From Punica granatum (Eukaryota; Streptophyta; Magnoliopsida; Myrtales; Lythraceae): DNA of 64,000 nucleotides. Positions 11,581 through 28,320 of the stretch are shown piece by piece. A program made the position numbers and the translations under genes. The stretch spans positions 16,888,568 through 16,952,567 of the forward strand of contig NC_045134.1 of NCBI RefSeq assembly GCF_007655135.1, read 5' to 3'. How positions within the stretch are numbered: the stretch's first letter is position 1; each line of letters starts with the position of its first letter. Under the pieces are notes generated by a model. The model was not told the origin of the DNA and did no database searches. It worked only from the letters and a program-made list of their open reading frames with translations.

Positions 11581-11789
11581 TAAGCAATTGATCGGCACGG
11601 GCAGAGCATGGAGAGAAAAGAAAGATATTTAATAAAAATGTAAAGTGCAAAGGCAACATGTAACTGCTTCATAAGAAGATTGTTACTGCTCCCATCTAAG
11701 CTAACATGTACCGACTTGTCCAAGTCAAGAAGTAGCAACGTTATGGCGGTGGTGGAAATGCCCACTTTTGATATGTTTTATCTTTACAT

Positions 11790-12799
11790 TACATGAAATG
11801 TGAAGATTGGTAAGAAAGTTTAACTATGGAAGAATGTGGGTGACAATATAACACATGATTTACTTTTTGTAGAGGATTATGAGTCCCACGACCGTAATTT
11901 CCGTTGTAATCTAACAATTTTACATGTTTTGAATGTAAAGCATTTACCGACTACGACTGTAAAGTTTTAACTTGTGCAAATGATTACAATGGTTAACTTT
12001 TACGACTTCTATAAACAAACGTCATAAAATATTATGTAAAGTTCGAGCTTTACAATGTAAAGTGAGAACTTTACGTAGAACCAAACGCCTCTACATACTG
12101 TTTGGTTCGCTGATTGTTAAATTACAGGAAATGTGTATATTATAAGGAAAATTTAACTATGAAATCATTTTAAATGAGTTAAAGGTCGAAAAATAAGATT
12201 GTTTGGTAAAATATATTGGATTACAAGGAATGTGGGTGATAATATAATATAAGGTAAATTTTGACGACACCCCTTGTAATTTGTGAAATGACCAGCAACA
12301 TCCCTCATTTCAAAAATTAGCCATACACCACCTCTTCTTTTGCTGACATAGCACCAAGAAAACTTTCGCTTTGTCACATGGATTCCATGTCACAAAATTG
12401 CATAAATTGACCCATTATATGATTTCTTTACTCGAACCAAGTGTGACCCAATTTTTTTTTAAAAGTAAAAGTCAGCGAAAGGAGGGGTAGTGCATGGCTA
12501 ATTTTGAAATGAGAGAGTGTCGCTGGCCATTTTACAAACTATATGGGATGTTGTCGAAATTTACCCTATAATGCATTATTTACTTTTATAGAGATAAAAT
12601 GTGAGATCGACGGTCGTAATTCGAAAATACCAAGTGTTTCGACTGTAAAAACTTTCCTAATTACACCCGTAAAATCTTAACCCAGGAAACTAATTTCCTA
12701 ACCACACCCATAAAGACTTTATGTCCAAAAAGATGTAAAATAAGTCGTAATCATCGGATTTTCCCTAGGAAATCCGTAGAATACATCAATCCAAACAGG
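11790..12799. repeat. Two diverged copies of an AT-rich element, one interrupted by a MITE
   Basis: The stretch 11815-12070 and the combined stretches about 12150-12250 plus 12568-12730 are diverged copies of one sequence. Both contain aatgtgggtga followed by an aatataa run, then tttactttt and a motif like ac(c/g)gtaattc. The second copy runs from about 12098 (ctgtttggttcgctg) to 12799 (atccaaacaggg), ends that look like weak inverted repeats. It is split by the hairpin MITE at 12251-12567. No coding sequence is present. Confidence 0.5.
12251..12567. mobile_element. Hairpin MITE
   Basis: The left end (aaggtaaattttgacgacac from 12251) and the complement of the right end (agggtaaatttcgacaacat) match, and the arms stay complementary for about 100 bp, including caaaaattagccat and its inverted partner. 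It has no coding capacity. The related uninterrupted copy at 11790-12085 acts as an empty site, and tataat lies on both sides of the insert, consistent with a short target duplication. Confidence 0.65.
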
Positions 12800-13719
12800 G
12801 TCACGAACGCCCAACATTCGAGATCCATTTCTTAAACCCTAGAAAGTGTTACGACCCGAAATTTCAGCTGAATTTTTCCTGTATTTCCTCGACATCCATT
12901 ATCACGTAACTATTCATATAAAATCTGCTTTCCATAACTCTCAAAAACATACAACTACTACAAATGCTTTCACATATATATTTATATAAGTACGATTCTA
13001 GCAAAGCTACATTGCTAAACCGACTAAACAAAAGTTTCAGGTAGTGACATTCTCAAGTCCATTCTATACAAAAAGGATATCTATCAAATAATTAAGGTTC
13101 CTGCCTAGTTCTCCAAGCTGATCCCCGATATCAAAAAGTAGTTCTTCCGTGCAATTAGAAACTTATCTGGAAAAATATATGCAGGGTTTGAGCTGCATCT
13201 CAGTGAGCACTAAATTCCAAAGCAAAATGAATAATATTAAGTGATAAATATAATTTAAACAACCAAATATTCATATAGATAGTAACAGCATAACCAAGTC
13301 TATCAGTTAATCTACCAACACGGTGTATTATACAATACATACAAATAATTATCAAACTCATTCGTAACCAATCAATTATCTTTATAACCATATAAAACTA
13401 TTCTTAGATTAATCATTAGCTCAACATCACCTTGCACTCATAGCCTAACTAAATCACATTAGCAAACAACACGGCCTCCACATAATAAGTCAGACAATCG
13501 TAACAATCATCATATTTACAGCAATCAAACCAAACAAACAATAGACAACACAACCAACGTCAATATAGCCATAGGGTTGCATTTTCTCGTAACAGAGTTG
13601 TGACGGTACCGTGACCCCGCACATCTCATTCATATCATCCTCAACTCTCAATATTCATATCTTATATGCGAGGGTCGCCTATTAACCTCTGGCGGTAAGA
13701 GTTGACCTCAATTTGTATT

Positions 13720-13915
13720 CTGCCGGGTCTTAGCGGCCGATTAAGTCCCTTTTTCTATTCCACCAGGTCCAGCGGCCGATCAGGCCCCTGTTTATATTTC
13801 GCCGGGTCCAGCGGCTGATCATGCCCCTCTTTATATTTCGCCGGGTCCAGCGGCCGATCTGGCCCTTTTGTAATCCGCCGGGTCCAACGGCCGATCTGGC
13901 CCTTTTGTAATCCGC
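13720..13915. repeat. Minisatellite inside the LTR, about 40-46 bp unit
   Basis: Five imperfect units of a phrase like cgccgggtccagcggccgat followed by a pyrimidine-rich spacer stand in a row. The GC-rich core contrasts with the AT-rich surroundings. The minus-strand open frame through it (13730-13930) gives a repetitive peptide that simply reflects the repeat. Confidence 0.75.
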
Positions 13916-14194
13916 CATGGTTATAGTCAAACCATAATCACAATCATGATCAATTGTAACCCTACCATCTCACGTCATACAACTATCACATATCTCATAC
14001 ACAACCAGCAAATACAATCACACCGCATTATCTCAAATCAAAGTGAAACATACAAGACAATACCTGTCAAATTCCATCACGGTCATCACGGAACATAGCA
14101 CGACCAATTCCTTAATCTAACTATCACAATATTCATCTTAACAATTTATATAATTAGAACGCATCATTTCACAAAGGACTAGAATATTCAAATA

Positions 14195-14196
<2 letters not shown>

Positions 14197-14237
<41 letters not shown>
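14197..14237. repeat. CATA/TA microsatellite
   Basis: A run of cata steps passes directly into a ta run of about 18 bases. It lies within the LARD LTR. Confidence 0.9.
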
Positions 14238-15472
14238 ATTTCACAATGGAATAAGGTACTCACCGACAACTCCAAGAATTACAGCTCATTCGATCGACCC
14301 TTTTTAGTGCTAGGATTCAGTCTTCGCGATCCCTATTATTCGCATACCTTTGATTAGATAATAAAAATATAGCAACATCAGAGGAACTTCCAATATCTCC
14401 CACAATCTTCACTAGAAACCTATTATTTCCAATGAGTCCCGGTTTATGTATATTGTGTTCATTATGTCCATTTCTAGTTATGAAATTAACCTCATTGAAA
14501 TCTACTCACACTAAAATCACACACTGACCAATTACGAGTTACGTCTCCAATTAAGAATTTAACCTCATTAAAACCAATTTAAGGCAATATAATCATTCTT
14601 TGCAAACTTCTCACCCTAACCAACTTCAACAAAGCAACCTAAATAAAAAGAGCTACTAACAATCGATAGAGTAGTACCATTCAACCTAAACGGAATATTT
14701 AGATCAGCACTAACAGTGCAATTCAATAAATCTAATGGGAAATAAACCAACCAATAACATTTACTCTTACAATGCTTTCAATACACCTCAACTAGTTTGG
14801 TATATCTCCCTTAGCCATCCACTAAAACAAAATTCCCATATGATAATTCATTCAGACAATATTGAAGCAGTCTTTAAGAAAATCAATTCCGCATAGGCAA
14901 TCTCAAACACTAAGAGCAACTGATAATAAGGTGCTTAAACCCGATTTCAAATGTTTTAAAACAACAACAAATTTCTCTTCAATAACCTCACCAATCCATG
15001 CTCATATTCTAACATAATACTACTCCAAAACATGTAACTTAAGGACATGTTTTGCTATTTCATTTAGGTGAATAAGCAAGACGATCTCTAACTTGTCAAT
15101 CTAATAATCCACTCAATCGGCCCTCCGGGTTGACATAACAATCAACAATGACGACAATTCACCACAATCCAGAGTGAAATTCAGTTAATGAAAGAAAGGA
15201 GTTCCCAATCCAAATCCAAACAGAAGCTCTTAAAACTCCACCGATCCCCACAAAGCTTGATCACTAACATAGGAAATGTTTAATCCTTCAAAAAACCGTT
15301 CACCCTCCATTATCAATCCAACCCGAAACAAACTCACCATCCTTCATCTTCTTGCTCCCGTTTCAGCTATCCCAACTAACAAAACTAAATGGAAATTCAC
15401 ACTACATACCTGAAATTGGTCTACAGTCGAACCACCGAGCAGAATCGAGCTCTTCCTTGCCGTCTCCACACT

Positions 15473-15473
<1 letters not shown>

Positions 15474-15513
<40 letters not shown>
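15474..15513. repeat. CT/GT compound microsatellite
   Basis: About 13 ct steps followed by about 7 gt steps. Open frames on both strands here (15344-15698) are low-complexity artefacts of this repeat. Confidence 0.9.
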
Positions 15514-16236
15514 TTCTTCCTTGCTCTGTTCCCCTTCCATTCCCACCGAGCAAAGAGGGAAAAGAAAGAAAAATAAATGGAATGAATGATAGGTCGGTGG
15601 AGATGAGGGGAGGGATTGTGGGACATGTAGAGCCCATATCCCCACCCCCTTTTTTTCATTTTTTTTTATTCTTTAAGCTCACCAGCCGCAGAAAGTGAAA
15701 ATAAAAAAAACAATGGAGAATGATAGAAGACAAGCTGAGGCGGTGGAATTGGGGTGTTCAGTGGAAAAATTGTAGGCCGCGTGGGTCCATGCTTGCCTTT
15801 TTTTTTTCCCAGCCATATGTATATAATGTATATGTATATATAAGCTATTTGAAATAAGAAATGTCGGTTCTGACAATCTCCCCCACTAATAAAAATTTTG
15901 TCCCCGAAATTTGTTTATGTGATACCATAAATGTTAAAGCATTAAGTGTTATAGCATCCCCAGGTCCCCATATTTCCTCTGAACTGACTTTTCCAAGCAC
16001 CTTCATAGATCACAAAGTTTCCACTGAGCCGCTATAATAAATAGAATGATCTGAGCCTCAATCTTGTAAAATATCCAAATCTCACTATGTAGAGCGATTC
16101 TCAAGGCTTCTAACCGTCTCTTTGACAGAAATAAATACTTCTAAGATTTTCGAGTCTGAATACCCAAAACTCCGTCCAAAACTTAATCAATAGAATTCCT
16201 CCTTTGTTACCCCAAATCTGCCTTGGGTGGTCAAAG

Positions 16237-16237
<1 letters not shown>

Positions 16238-16271
<34 letters not shown>
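16238..16271. repeat. TA microsatellite
   Basis: A pure ta run of about 17 steps in the internal region of the LARD-like element. Confidence 0.9.
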
Positions 16272-16276
<5 letters not shown>

Positions 16277-18015
16277 GCTGATGGTAGAACTGTCTTGTCT
16301 AAATCTGGTAGCTTTTCCGGTAGAATAATTATCCATGCCAAAGTAGGCACTGATAGCGATGATTTAGAATACCAGAAACCCATGCTGAACTCATACGATG
16401 ATACGAGACTGAAGTATTAAGCTACGCAACAATAGAATTCCAAGATCAATGATGAGGGCCCAGTAAGATCCCGTTCAGTAAGCAAAGCAACACTTCTCTC
16501 AATCCTTTTAGATCATTCTCACGACAATATCAACCCTGACTGATTGCAGATATAAAGGAGAAAATAATCTGGAATCACCATTTGCTAGAATCGAAGAACG
16601 CAAGATGATCGAGAAAATAATATGGAATCACCATTTGCCCCAAGAAATATCCCAATGAAATAAATCTAACATATATGCTTAGAAGTCGCGAGAACTTCTT
16701 GAAAGAATACCTCTGAACTTGATCTGTAAAGAATCCTTGTGAAATCCTATCTGTATAGTCGAGATGTATCTTGACTTTGATATTTAATTGAATTCAATAC
16801 TCGTATGGAGCTTGAAGAATAACTGATTCTGACGCTGATTCAATGAGGAACTTGACCAATGGGGAACCTGAGGTGCTTCCCTTTACTCAAATCTTAATAA
16901 CATTATAATAATTATGTATAGATTTCGAAAAGTATACTTAAGTCCCAAGCTTGTTCTTTAACCAAGCACAAGGAAATTAATGAACGCTGACCTTTGAAAA
17001 ATTCTTACTAATATGTCAGTAAAGTATTAAAAATTCCTCATAATTAAATCGAGCGATTAAGACCGAAACTAATCGAATAATTGACACAGCAATTAGACGG
17101 GAAATCACAATCAAAACTCAGTCACATTTGTTTCCAATTCAATTCATCTTTGTTTTGAAATCCCAATCTAGATCTTGCCTCTTACTTAGTTCAGAGAAAA
17201 ATAAAATTCTAATGGATTAACCATCTACTTTTCAATTTAGCTCTTTGATGTGCTCATTCCATCGAACTCACACGGAATACATACTCAGACACAAGAAGAA
17301 ATCAAATCGCCAGCATATACACAACACTTCCATAGCAAACTGAATTCGAGCCCAAATTACTACTTAAGGTCATTCTTTAAATTTCCGACTCCAATAAGTC
17401 TCCTAAACAATCAAAATAAAACCACATAACATACGCTTTCTATTATTCTTGACCCCCAAATCATCCTTGTCTGACTTTCTTCCTATTCCGAGCTCTTAAT
17501 CAAGCTCTCTATCACCGTGTTTCTTCCAAGCATAACAATCCTCTCAAACATAAGCCAACTCAACTTATAATTATCCAAGAATATCTGTATGCACGTGCAA
17601 AAGTCTATATTTTCATTGTTTACCAAAAGAAAGAAGGAGATTCCAAACATGGCAGCAAACATCGAAATCAATCGGAGATCCAAACGATATTCCGACAAGC
17701 TAAATCAAATATATATATATATACTCAAAGAATTGCAAGCATTTCTGTAAAATCTGATGTGCAAAACCTAATTCTTTAATGATATTTCCAATCCTCAATT
17801 GCTTAGTATCAATTTCCCTATTGTACAATGCAAATATAAATTTCAACAAGCAGACATAAGCCCATGCTTATGTCCGAAGCAATAACAACTCACTTAACCA
17901 ACATAGAATTCAAGAAAACCTAGCAAAATCACCATAATTATCCAAAAATTTACTCGGAGATCATGCTTCAACTTAAGTCTACAGGATCTCCTAACCTAGG
18001 CTCTGATACCAAAAT

Positions 18016-18404
18016 TGTCACGACCCGAAATTTCAGCTGAATTTTTCCTGTATTTCCTCGACATCCATTATCACGTAACTATTCATATAAAATCTGCTTT
18101 CCATGACTCTAAAAAACATACAACTACTACAAATGCTTTCACATATATATTTATATAAGTACGATTCTAGCAAAGCTACATTGCTAAACCAACTAGATAA
18201 AAGTTTCAGGTCGTGACATTCTCAAGTCCATTCTATACAAAAAGGATATCTATCAAATAACTAAGGTTCCTACCTAGTTCTCCAAACTGATCCCCGATAT
18301 CAAAAAGTAGTTCTTCCGCGCAATTAGAAGCTTATTTGGAAAAATATATGCAGGGTTTGAGCTGCGTCTCAATGAGTACTAAATTCCAAAGCAAAATGAA
18401 TAGG
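18016..18404 (-). repeat. Truncated 5' LTR of the LARD-like element
   Basis: This stretch aligns with 12847-13236 with few differences and then stops abruptly in caaaatgaat. The next sequence (aggaaaaattgcactag) belongs to another repeat. The remaining roughly 2.6 kb of this LTR is absent. Confidence 0.7.
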
Positions 18405-18660
18405 AAAAATTGCACTAGTGGTCCAAAATGTTTTACAAATGTTTCATTATAATCCAAAAAGTTTTTTTCGCTAAATGATGGTACAAAATGTTTTAAAGTT
18501 GTTTCATGATGGTACAAACCGTCAATTGGCCCTAACACCGTTAACATTTTGCTGACGTGGCGCGTCCTATGTGTTACTTTTGTTACATGAAACCAATCAT
18601 AGTGCACCAGAATAGGTTCTTTTTCCACAAAAAAAAAATTGTATGTGCGCGGTGGCACAA
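18403..18660. repeat. Single terminal region of a Mutator-like or MITE element
   Basis: It starts aggaaaaattgcactagtgg and contains a motif tgctgacgtggcgcg, the same style as the termini of the long-TIR elements in this window. No matching inverted partner is seen to the right, so it may be a truncated end. The region from 18660 to 19124 is AT-rich downstream DNA of HEMF1 with a short tandem duplication near 18780-18890. Confidence 0.4.
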
Positions 18661-19124
18661 CAAGAAGGTTATCAATTGCAACATTGTGTCTACATGCAAA
18701 AGGACGATATAAAATTTTAACAATTTGACGGTGGGAGAACGAGATGAGAGAAAGAAACCTAGCGCAACAGTATAAATAAATCCATATAAATTGTGAAATG
18801 GTTTAAATTGTGTTTGATTCGAACCCTAAAACAGAACCATATAAATTGTACAATGGTTTAAATTGTGTTTGATTCGAACCCCTAAAACAGAAAACAAGAA
18901 AAATTCAAAAGCGAAATAGACAGGAAACTAATGTTCTATATATATCCAAAAGGCTTGCATTACCACTCAGCATTAACTTCAAATAACAGATGCTCCCTCC
19001 GCTAGCTACTACAGAAGAGAAGAAGCCAATAAGATAAACAAAATAACATCTCCATACAATGACGATCAAGATAAGCGAGATGATGGTAATATTGAACAAG
19101 AAACTGTGAAAATGGATGAAAATG

Positions 19125-24340
<5,216 letters not shown>

Positions 24341-24606
24341 AGGAAAAATAGCCTCATATAACATAATTTTTACCTTATTTTTACTTCTTAGTACATTTTT
24401 TAAAGTTGTCACGATCTAGCACGAATCACCATTTTATTACCAGATCTAACACGGGTTAAACTCCGTCTAAACACCATTAGACGAAGTTTAACCCGTGTTA
24501 GATCTGGTAATAAAATGGTGATTCATGTTAAATCGTGACAACTTTTAAAAATGTGGTAAGAAATGAAAATAAGGTAAAAACTATGTTACATGAGGCTATT
24601 TTCCCT
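24341..24606. repeat. Left palindromic hairpin block
   Basis: The arm starting gaaaaatagcctcatataac pairs with the arm ending in tgaggctattttccc. The centre near 24450-24520 is a near-perfect palindrome around agatctaacacgggttaaac. It shares both arms with the block at 25862-26137. Confidence 0.8.
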
Positions 24607-25848
24607 TAAAAAGTATTTATCACTTTTTTCGGTGTTCTGATTTTGATAATTTTTGTGAACCGTACGATCTCAAAACGAGGTGAAACTTTTACCCCATGTT
24701 CCTGATGTTATTATAAACCCCCACACTAATTTTCAGATTTTTCTGGGAGGTGAATTTTCAGATAAAAATATTTACATCATTTTTTAGTGTTGTGATTTAG
24801 ATAGCTTTTGTGAATCGTCTGATATCTAAACAAGATGAAATTTTTACCACACGTTCATGATATTATTATAAAGCTCTACACAAAATTTCAAATTTTTTTT
24901 TGTGGTAAATCTTCAGATAAAAAATAATTATCCTTCTTTTCGGTGCTCTAATTTTGATAGTTTTTGTGAACCATCCGATCTCAAAATGAGATGGAACTTT
25001 TTTTCCATGTTCCTAACATTATTATAAAGCTCCTCACAGATTTTTAGATTTTTCTAGACTGTAAATCTTCAGATAAAATATATTTACCCATCTTTTCGAT
25101 GTTTCGATTTTGATAATTTTTGTTAATCGTTCGATCTCAAAACGATATGAAACTCTTACCGCATGTTTCTGATGTTATTATAAAACTCCACAAAGATTTT
25201 TAGATTTTTCTAGGTAGTGAATTTTCAGATAAAAAATATTTACCTCTTTTTTCGGTGTTGTGATTTAGATAGCTTTTGTGAATCGTCTGATCTCAAAACG
25301 AGGTGAAAATTTTACCCGACGTTGTTGATATTATTATAAAGCTCCACAAAAAATTTCAAAATTTTTGGGCGGTGAATTTTCAGATAAAAAATAATTACCC
25401 TTCTTTTTGGTGCTCTGATTTTGATAATTTTTGTGAACCGTCCGATCTCAAAACGAGATAAAACTTTTTCCCCATGTTCCTAACATTATTATAAAACTCC
25501 TCATAGATTTTTATATTTTTCTGGGCAGTGAATATTCAGATAAAATATATTTACCTATATTTTCGGTGTTCCAATTTTGATAGTTTTTGTGAATCTTCCG
25601 ATCTCAAAACGAGATGAAACTTTTAACCCATGTTCTTGATATTATTATAAAGCACCACACATATTTTCAAATTTTTATGGATGGTGAATCTTCAGATAAA
25701 AAATATTTACCCCTTTTTTCGTATTCTGATTTTGATAGTTTTTGTGAACCATCCGATCTCAAAAATAGTTTAAACTTTTAACCCATGTTCCTGATATTAT
25801 TATAAAGCTCCACACTAATTTTCAGATTTTTCTAGACAGTGAATCTTC
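24607..25848. repeat. 155-bp tandem satellite, 8 units, trimeric higher-order period
   Basis: A recurring ttcagataaaa marks unit starts at 24758, 24912, 25068, 25224, 25379, 25535, 25691 and 25846, that is spacings of 154-156 bp. Including the first truncated unit there are about 8 units. Each carries the core phrase tttttgtgaa followed by cgatctcaaaacgag. Variants recur every third unit: ttagatagcttttgtg only at about 24800 and 25268; aaaataatta with cctaacattatt in units at 24912 and 25379; ataaaatatatttacc at 25068 and 25535. This gives a higher-order period of about 467 bp. There is no coding capacity. Confidence 0.85.
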
Positions 25849-25861
25849 AAATAAAAAAAAA

Positions 25862-26137
25862 AGAAAAATAGCCCTATATATCACAGTTTTTACCTTATTT
25901 TCACTTCCTAGCACGTTTTTAAAAGTTGTCACGATCTAGCACGGATCACCATTTTATTCTCGAATCTAACACACCGTTACACTCCGTCTAACGGTGTTTA
26001 TCGGTTTTTAGACAGAGTTTAATGGTGTGCTAGATCTCGAAATAAAATGGTGATTCGTGCTAGATCGTTACAACTTTAAAAAACGTGTAGGAAGTGAAAA
26101 TAAGGTAAAAATTGTGCTATATGAAGCTATTTTCCCT
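25862..26137. repeat. Right palindromic hairpin block
   Basis: It has the same arms as the left block (gaaaaatagccctatata and its inverted partner agctattttccct). The centre differs, with an extra palindromic segment around cgtctaacggtgtttatcgg. Confidence 0.8.
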
Positions 26138-26723
26138 AAATTATAATGCAAATCAATGAGAGATAAATAAATAAATATATATATATATACATATAATAAA
26201 TGGTACTATGTGGAATTAGTTCATGTTTACTAATATACTAGAATGTAATGGAATGAAACGAGTTACTTTAAAAACATTATATTGAAAGAAAATATTTTTT
26301 TGGATCAAATACACTAATCTCTCTTGGGATTTTTCTTTTTTGATAATAACCTCTCTTAAAATTTGAAGAAATGGCATTTAATCTCATTTGTTAAAATAAT
26401 AAGCACTTAGTCACATTTGACTTATTTGACCAATTATTATTTTTTCAAAAAATATCAATTGGATTCACAACTTATGTTGATATTTTTCATTAAGATAATG
26501 GGAATTTTTAGCTTATAGGCTAAGACTATTTTGTTAGAGTCTTAATTTGGCCCTAACCATGAAATACTTCAGTGAATTTATTTGAGATCAACAGGCCTCC
26601 ATTGTCTACTACACTAGTCATGTACTACTTTGATTATCATTTATTCGATTCTCAAGTCGAGCCCATCATAGCCCTATCAAAGTAGAACATGAGCAACATG
26701 GTAGACAATAAAGGAGGCATGTT
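26138..26723. other. AT-rich DNA and split inverted-repeat element
   Basis: 26138-26520 is AT-rich with a ta run near 26172. Between about 26600 and 26720 an inverted repeat is visible: aacaggcctccattgtctac and tactactttgat on the left pair with atcaaagtag and gtagacaataaaggaggcat on the right. The gypsy element at 26724 is inserted in the right arm, which continues after the element as ggtctcgagggcc from 32786. The last five bases, 26719-26723, are the target duplication. Confidence 0.5.
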
Positions 26724-27705
26724 TAATGCAAATGTAGCACAACTTCCAAGGATTCGGTTCAAGTTTCAATTGGACCGGTTACGCGAGCACGAGCAAAGAA
26801 GTTTAAAAATGAGCTCAACGACATGATTCAAGAGGTTTGGGATCAAGCAAATTCGTGGAGGCCCATTGGACATGAACCACGTGATCAACAAAGCCGCATC
26901 AACATGATTCAAGTTCTAGAAGATTCCAACCAAGTCTATGATGCAAATGTTAACCCATGATAATGCCATTTTCTAGAAATTTCTAGAATATTTGTAAGGT
27001 CAAGAGATGATATCATCAGATTTGTTTTAAGTTTAAATCTGATGGAGATATTCTAGGAATATTTAATGGCCTATTTATTTTCAGGGTTAAAATCACAAAA
27101 ACTTTAACTTTAACTTTAACTCAACACACTACACAACAAAAATACACATTTCTCAAGTCAAAAATTTTAACTTTAACTTTAACTTTAACTCAACACACTA
27201 CATAACATTTGTCCTTTTCCATAATCAAAATTAAAGTTACTTTAACTCTGAAACCAAACACACCGTTAGATTTCATGTCTTTATAGATTAAGTTATATCT
27301 TTATAGATACTTTAACTTTTATTTTCTTTACTTTATGATGAGACATGACCATATTAGGATTAGTTTTGGTCTATATATATTCATCTTGTCAATTTTTAAT
27401 AGAGGAACATTCAGAAAATCGCGAGAGTATTCTCTTTGGTTCTTGAAGAACTAATTCAAACTAATCGAAAAATTTTATGGCGTTCATCATCGACTTATCA
27501 AATGGCTTTCCACCACCGTTTGTGGCGTCTTCCTATACTGAAGTTCTTGTTTCGCAATAAACAATGGGTTGATGTCGGTTATACCAAGGTTCTTGTTTAT
27601 GTTATAAACAACGAGTCGAGGATTTGTCAATCAAATCTAAATCGTGGAACGATCTTAGGATCCTTTAGTTGTCGGGTCTCGTCATTCTTGGTGGGAATCG
27701 CATCA
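26724..27705 (+). repeat. 5' LTR of the gypsy element, carrying a MITE
   Basis: It ends gcatca directly before the PBS. It starts taatgcaaatg, while the 3' LTR starts tgatgcaaatc, so the canonical TG has mutated. Without the MITE and its 3-bp duplication it would be about 779 bp, close to the 782 bp of the 3' LTR. Confidence 0.85.
27066..27265. mobile_element. Tourist-like MITE (copy 2) inside the LTR
   Basis: A 200-bp element, reverse orientation of the copy at 11347-11580, running from atggcctatttattttc to ccaaacacaccg. TTA flanks both sides (27063-27065 and 27266-27268). The 3' LTR shows the uninterrupted site gaatatttagatttcatg around 32337-32354 with a single TTA. This proves insertion after the LTR retrotransposon had formed. 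Confidence 0.9.
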
Positions 27706-28320
27706 TTTGGTATCAAAGTGTCAGGCTCCAAATTAAGTTTATCTTATCTTTTTCGTTTCAATTTGCTGAATTTCATTCTGTTTGGTTTGTCATTTGTGGA
27801 TTGTTAGCAGCAAAAAAATAAATAAATAAAAATTCGGCCAAAAAAAAAGAGTTGAAAAAAAAAAAGAACGAAAGAAAAGAAAGAAGTTGTTGTAGTCAAT
27901 TTGATCCAAATTCTTTGCATCAGACCATTCTAAAGTTGTTATTTCCCTTTTCTTTGTGATCTACATTGATTATGTTCCAAGAATTACATATAACATTGTG
28001 ATATATTTCATCCTTCATAGTAGTTGCCTTCTCTCTTGTTTCATTTCTTCCTTAAATTTCCTTCGACCATTAATTTTCCTTGATAAGTTCTTGGTGAATT
28101 GCTGCGGGAAATTTTGGAGAATTGTTTGTTTAGTTTCAAAAGAACTAAAAGAGAATTATCGAGTGGAAAAAGGCAGGAGTTGTGAGAACATTAGAGGGTT
28201 AAAAGCCATGTTTGTTTGAGTGAAAATACGAGTGTAGAGTGATTCACACTCTTGAGTGTAAACACGTAAGGGAGAGAATTGTGAGGTCCTTTCTTTCTAA
28301 CTTTATTTTACAACAATAAT

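Larger units (their letters stand above)
12847..15875 (-). repeat. Full-length 3' LTR of the LARD-like element
   Basis: It starts tgttacgaccc on the plus strand and ends tgaca, so the minus-strand LTR runs from TGTCAGAACC to GGGTCGTAACA. At about 3 kb it is long for a plant LTR. It contains a 5-unit minisatellite (13720-13915), a CATA/TA microsatellite (14197-14237) and a CT/GT microsatellite (15474-15513). Confidence 0.7.
12847..18404 (-). mobile_element. LARD-like LTR retrotransposon, 5' LTR truncated
   Basis: A direct repeat starting tgtYacgacccgaaatttca is present at 12847 and 18016. On the minus strand a primer-binding site TGGTATCAGAGCC (complement of about 17999-18011) precedes the 18016 copy, and a purine tract TTAGTGGGGGAGA (complement near 15877-15890) abuts the LTR start at 15875. 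The left copy is therefore a full 3' LTR of about 3029 bp (12847-15875). The internal region (15876-18015) is only about 2.1 kb without any gag or pol frame, and the right copy is the first 390 bp of the 5' LTR. Long LTRs with a short non-coding centre define LARD-type non-autonomous elements. The 5' LTR is cut at 18404, where a different element begins, so no TSD can be checked. Confidence 0.75.
24341..26137. mobile_element. Foldback composite: two hairpin elements enclosing a satellite array
   Basis: Two related palindromic blocks (24341-24606 and 25862-26137) flank a tandem array (24607-25848). The outermost ends are inverted to each other: aggaaaaatagcctcatata on the left and the complement of tatatgaagctattttccct on the right. 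Each block is a nearly perfect hairpin on its own. Nothing in the 1.8 kb codes for protein. The plan resembles foldback-type elements in which long inverted ends enclose subrepeats, but I cannot place it in a named family. It could also be two MITE insertions on either side of a local satellite. Confidence 0.6.

Noticed and set aside
15344..15698. Overlapping open frames on both strands
   Set aside because: They read through a CT/GT microsatellite and give Ser-Leu or Arg-Glu runs; there is no gene evidence.
24607..25848. CRISPR-like regular array
   Set aside because: Units are 155 bp, contiguous without unique spacers, and the context is a plant nucleus; this is a satellite.
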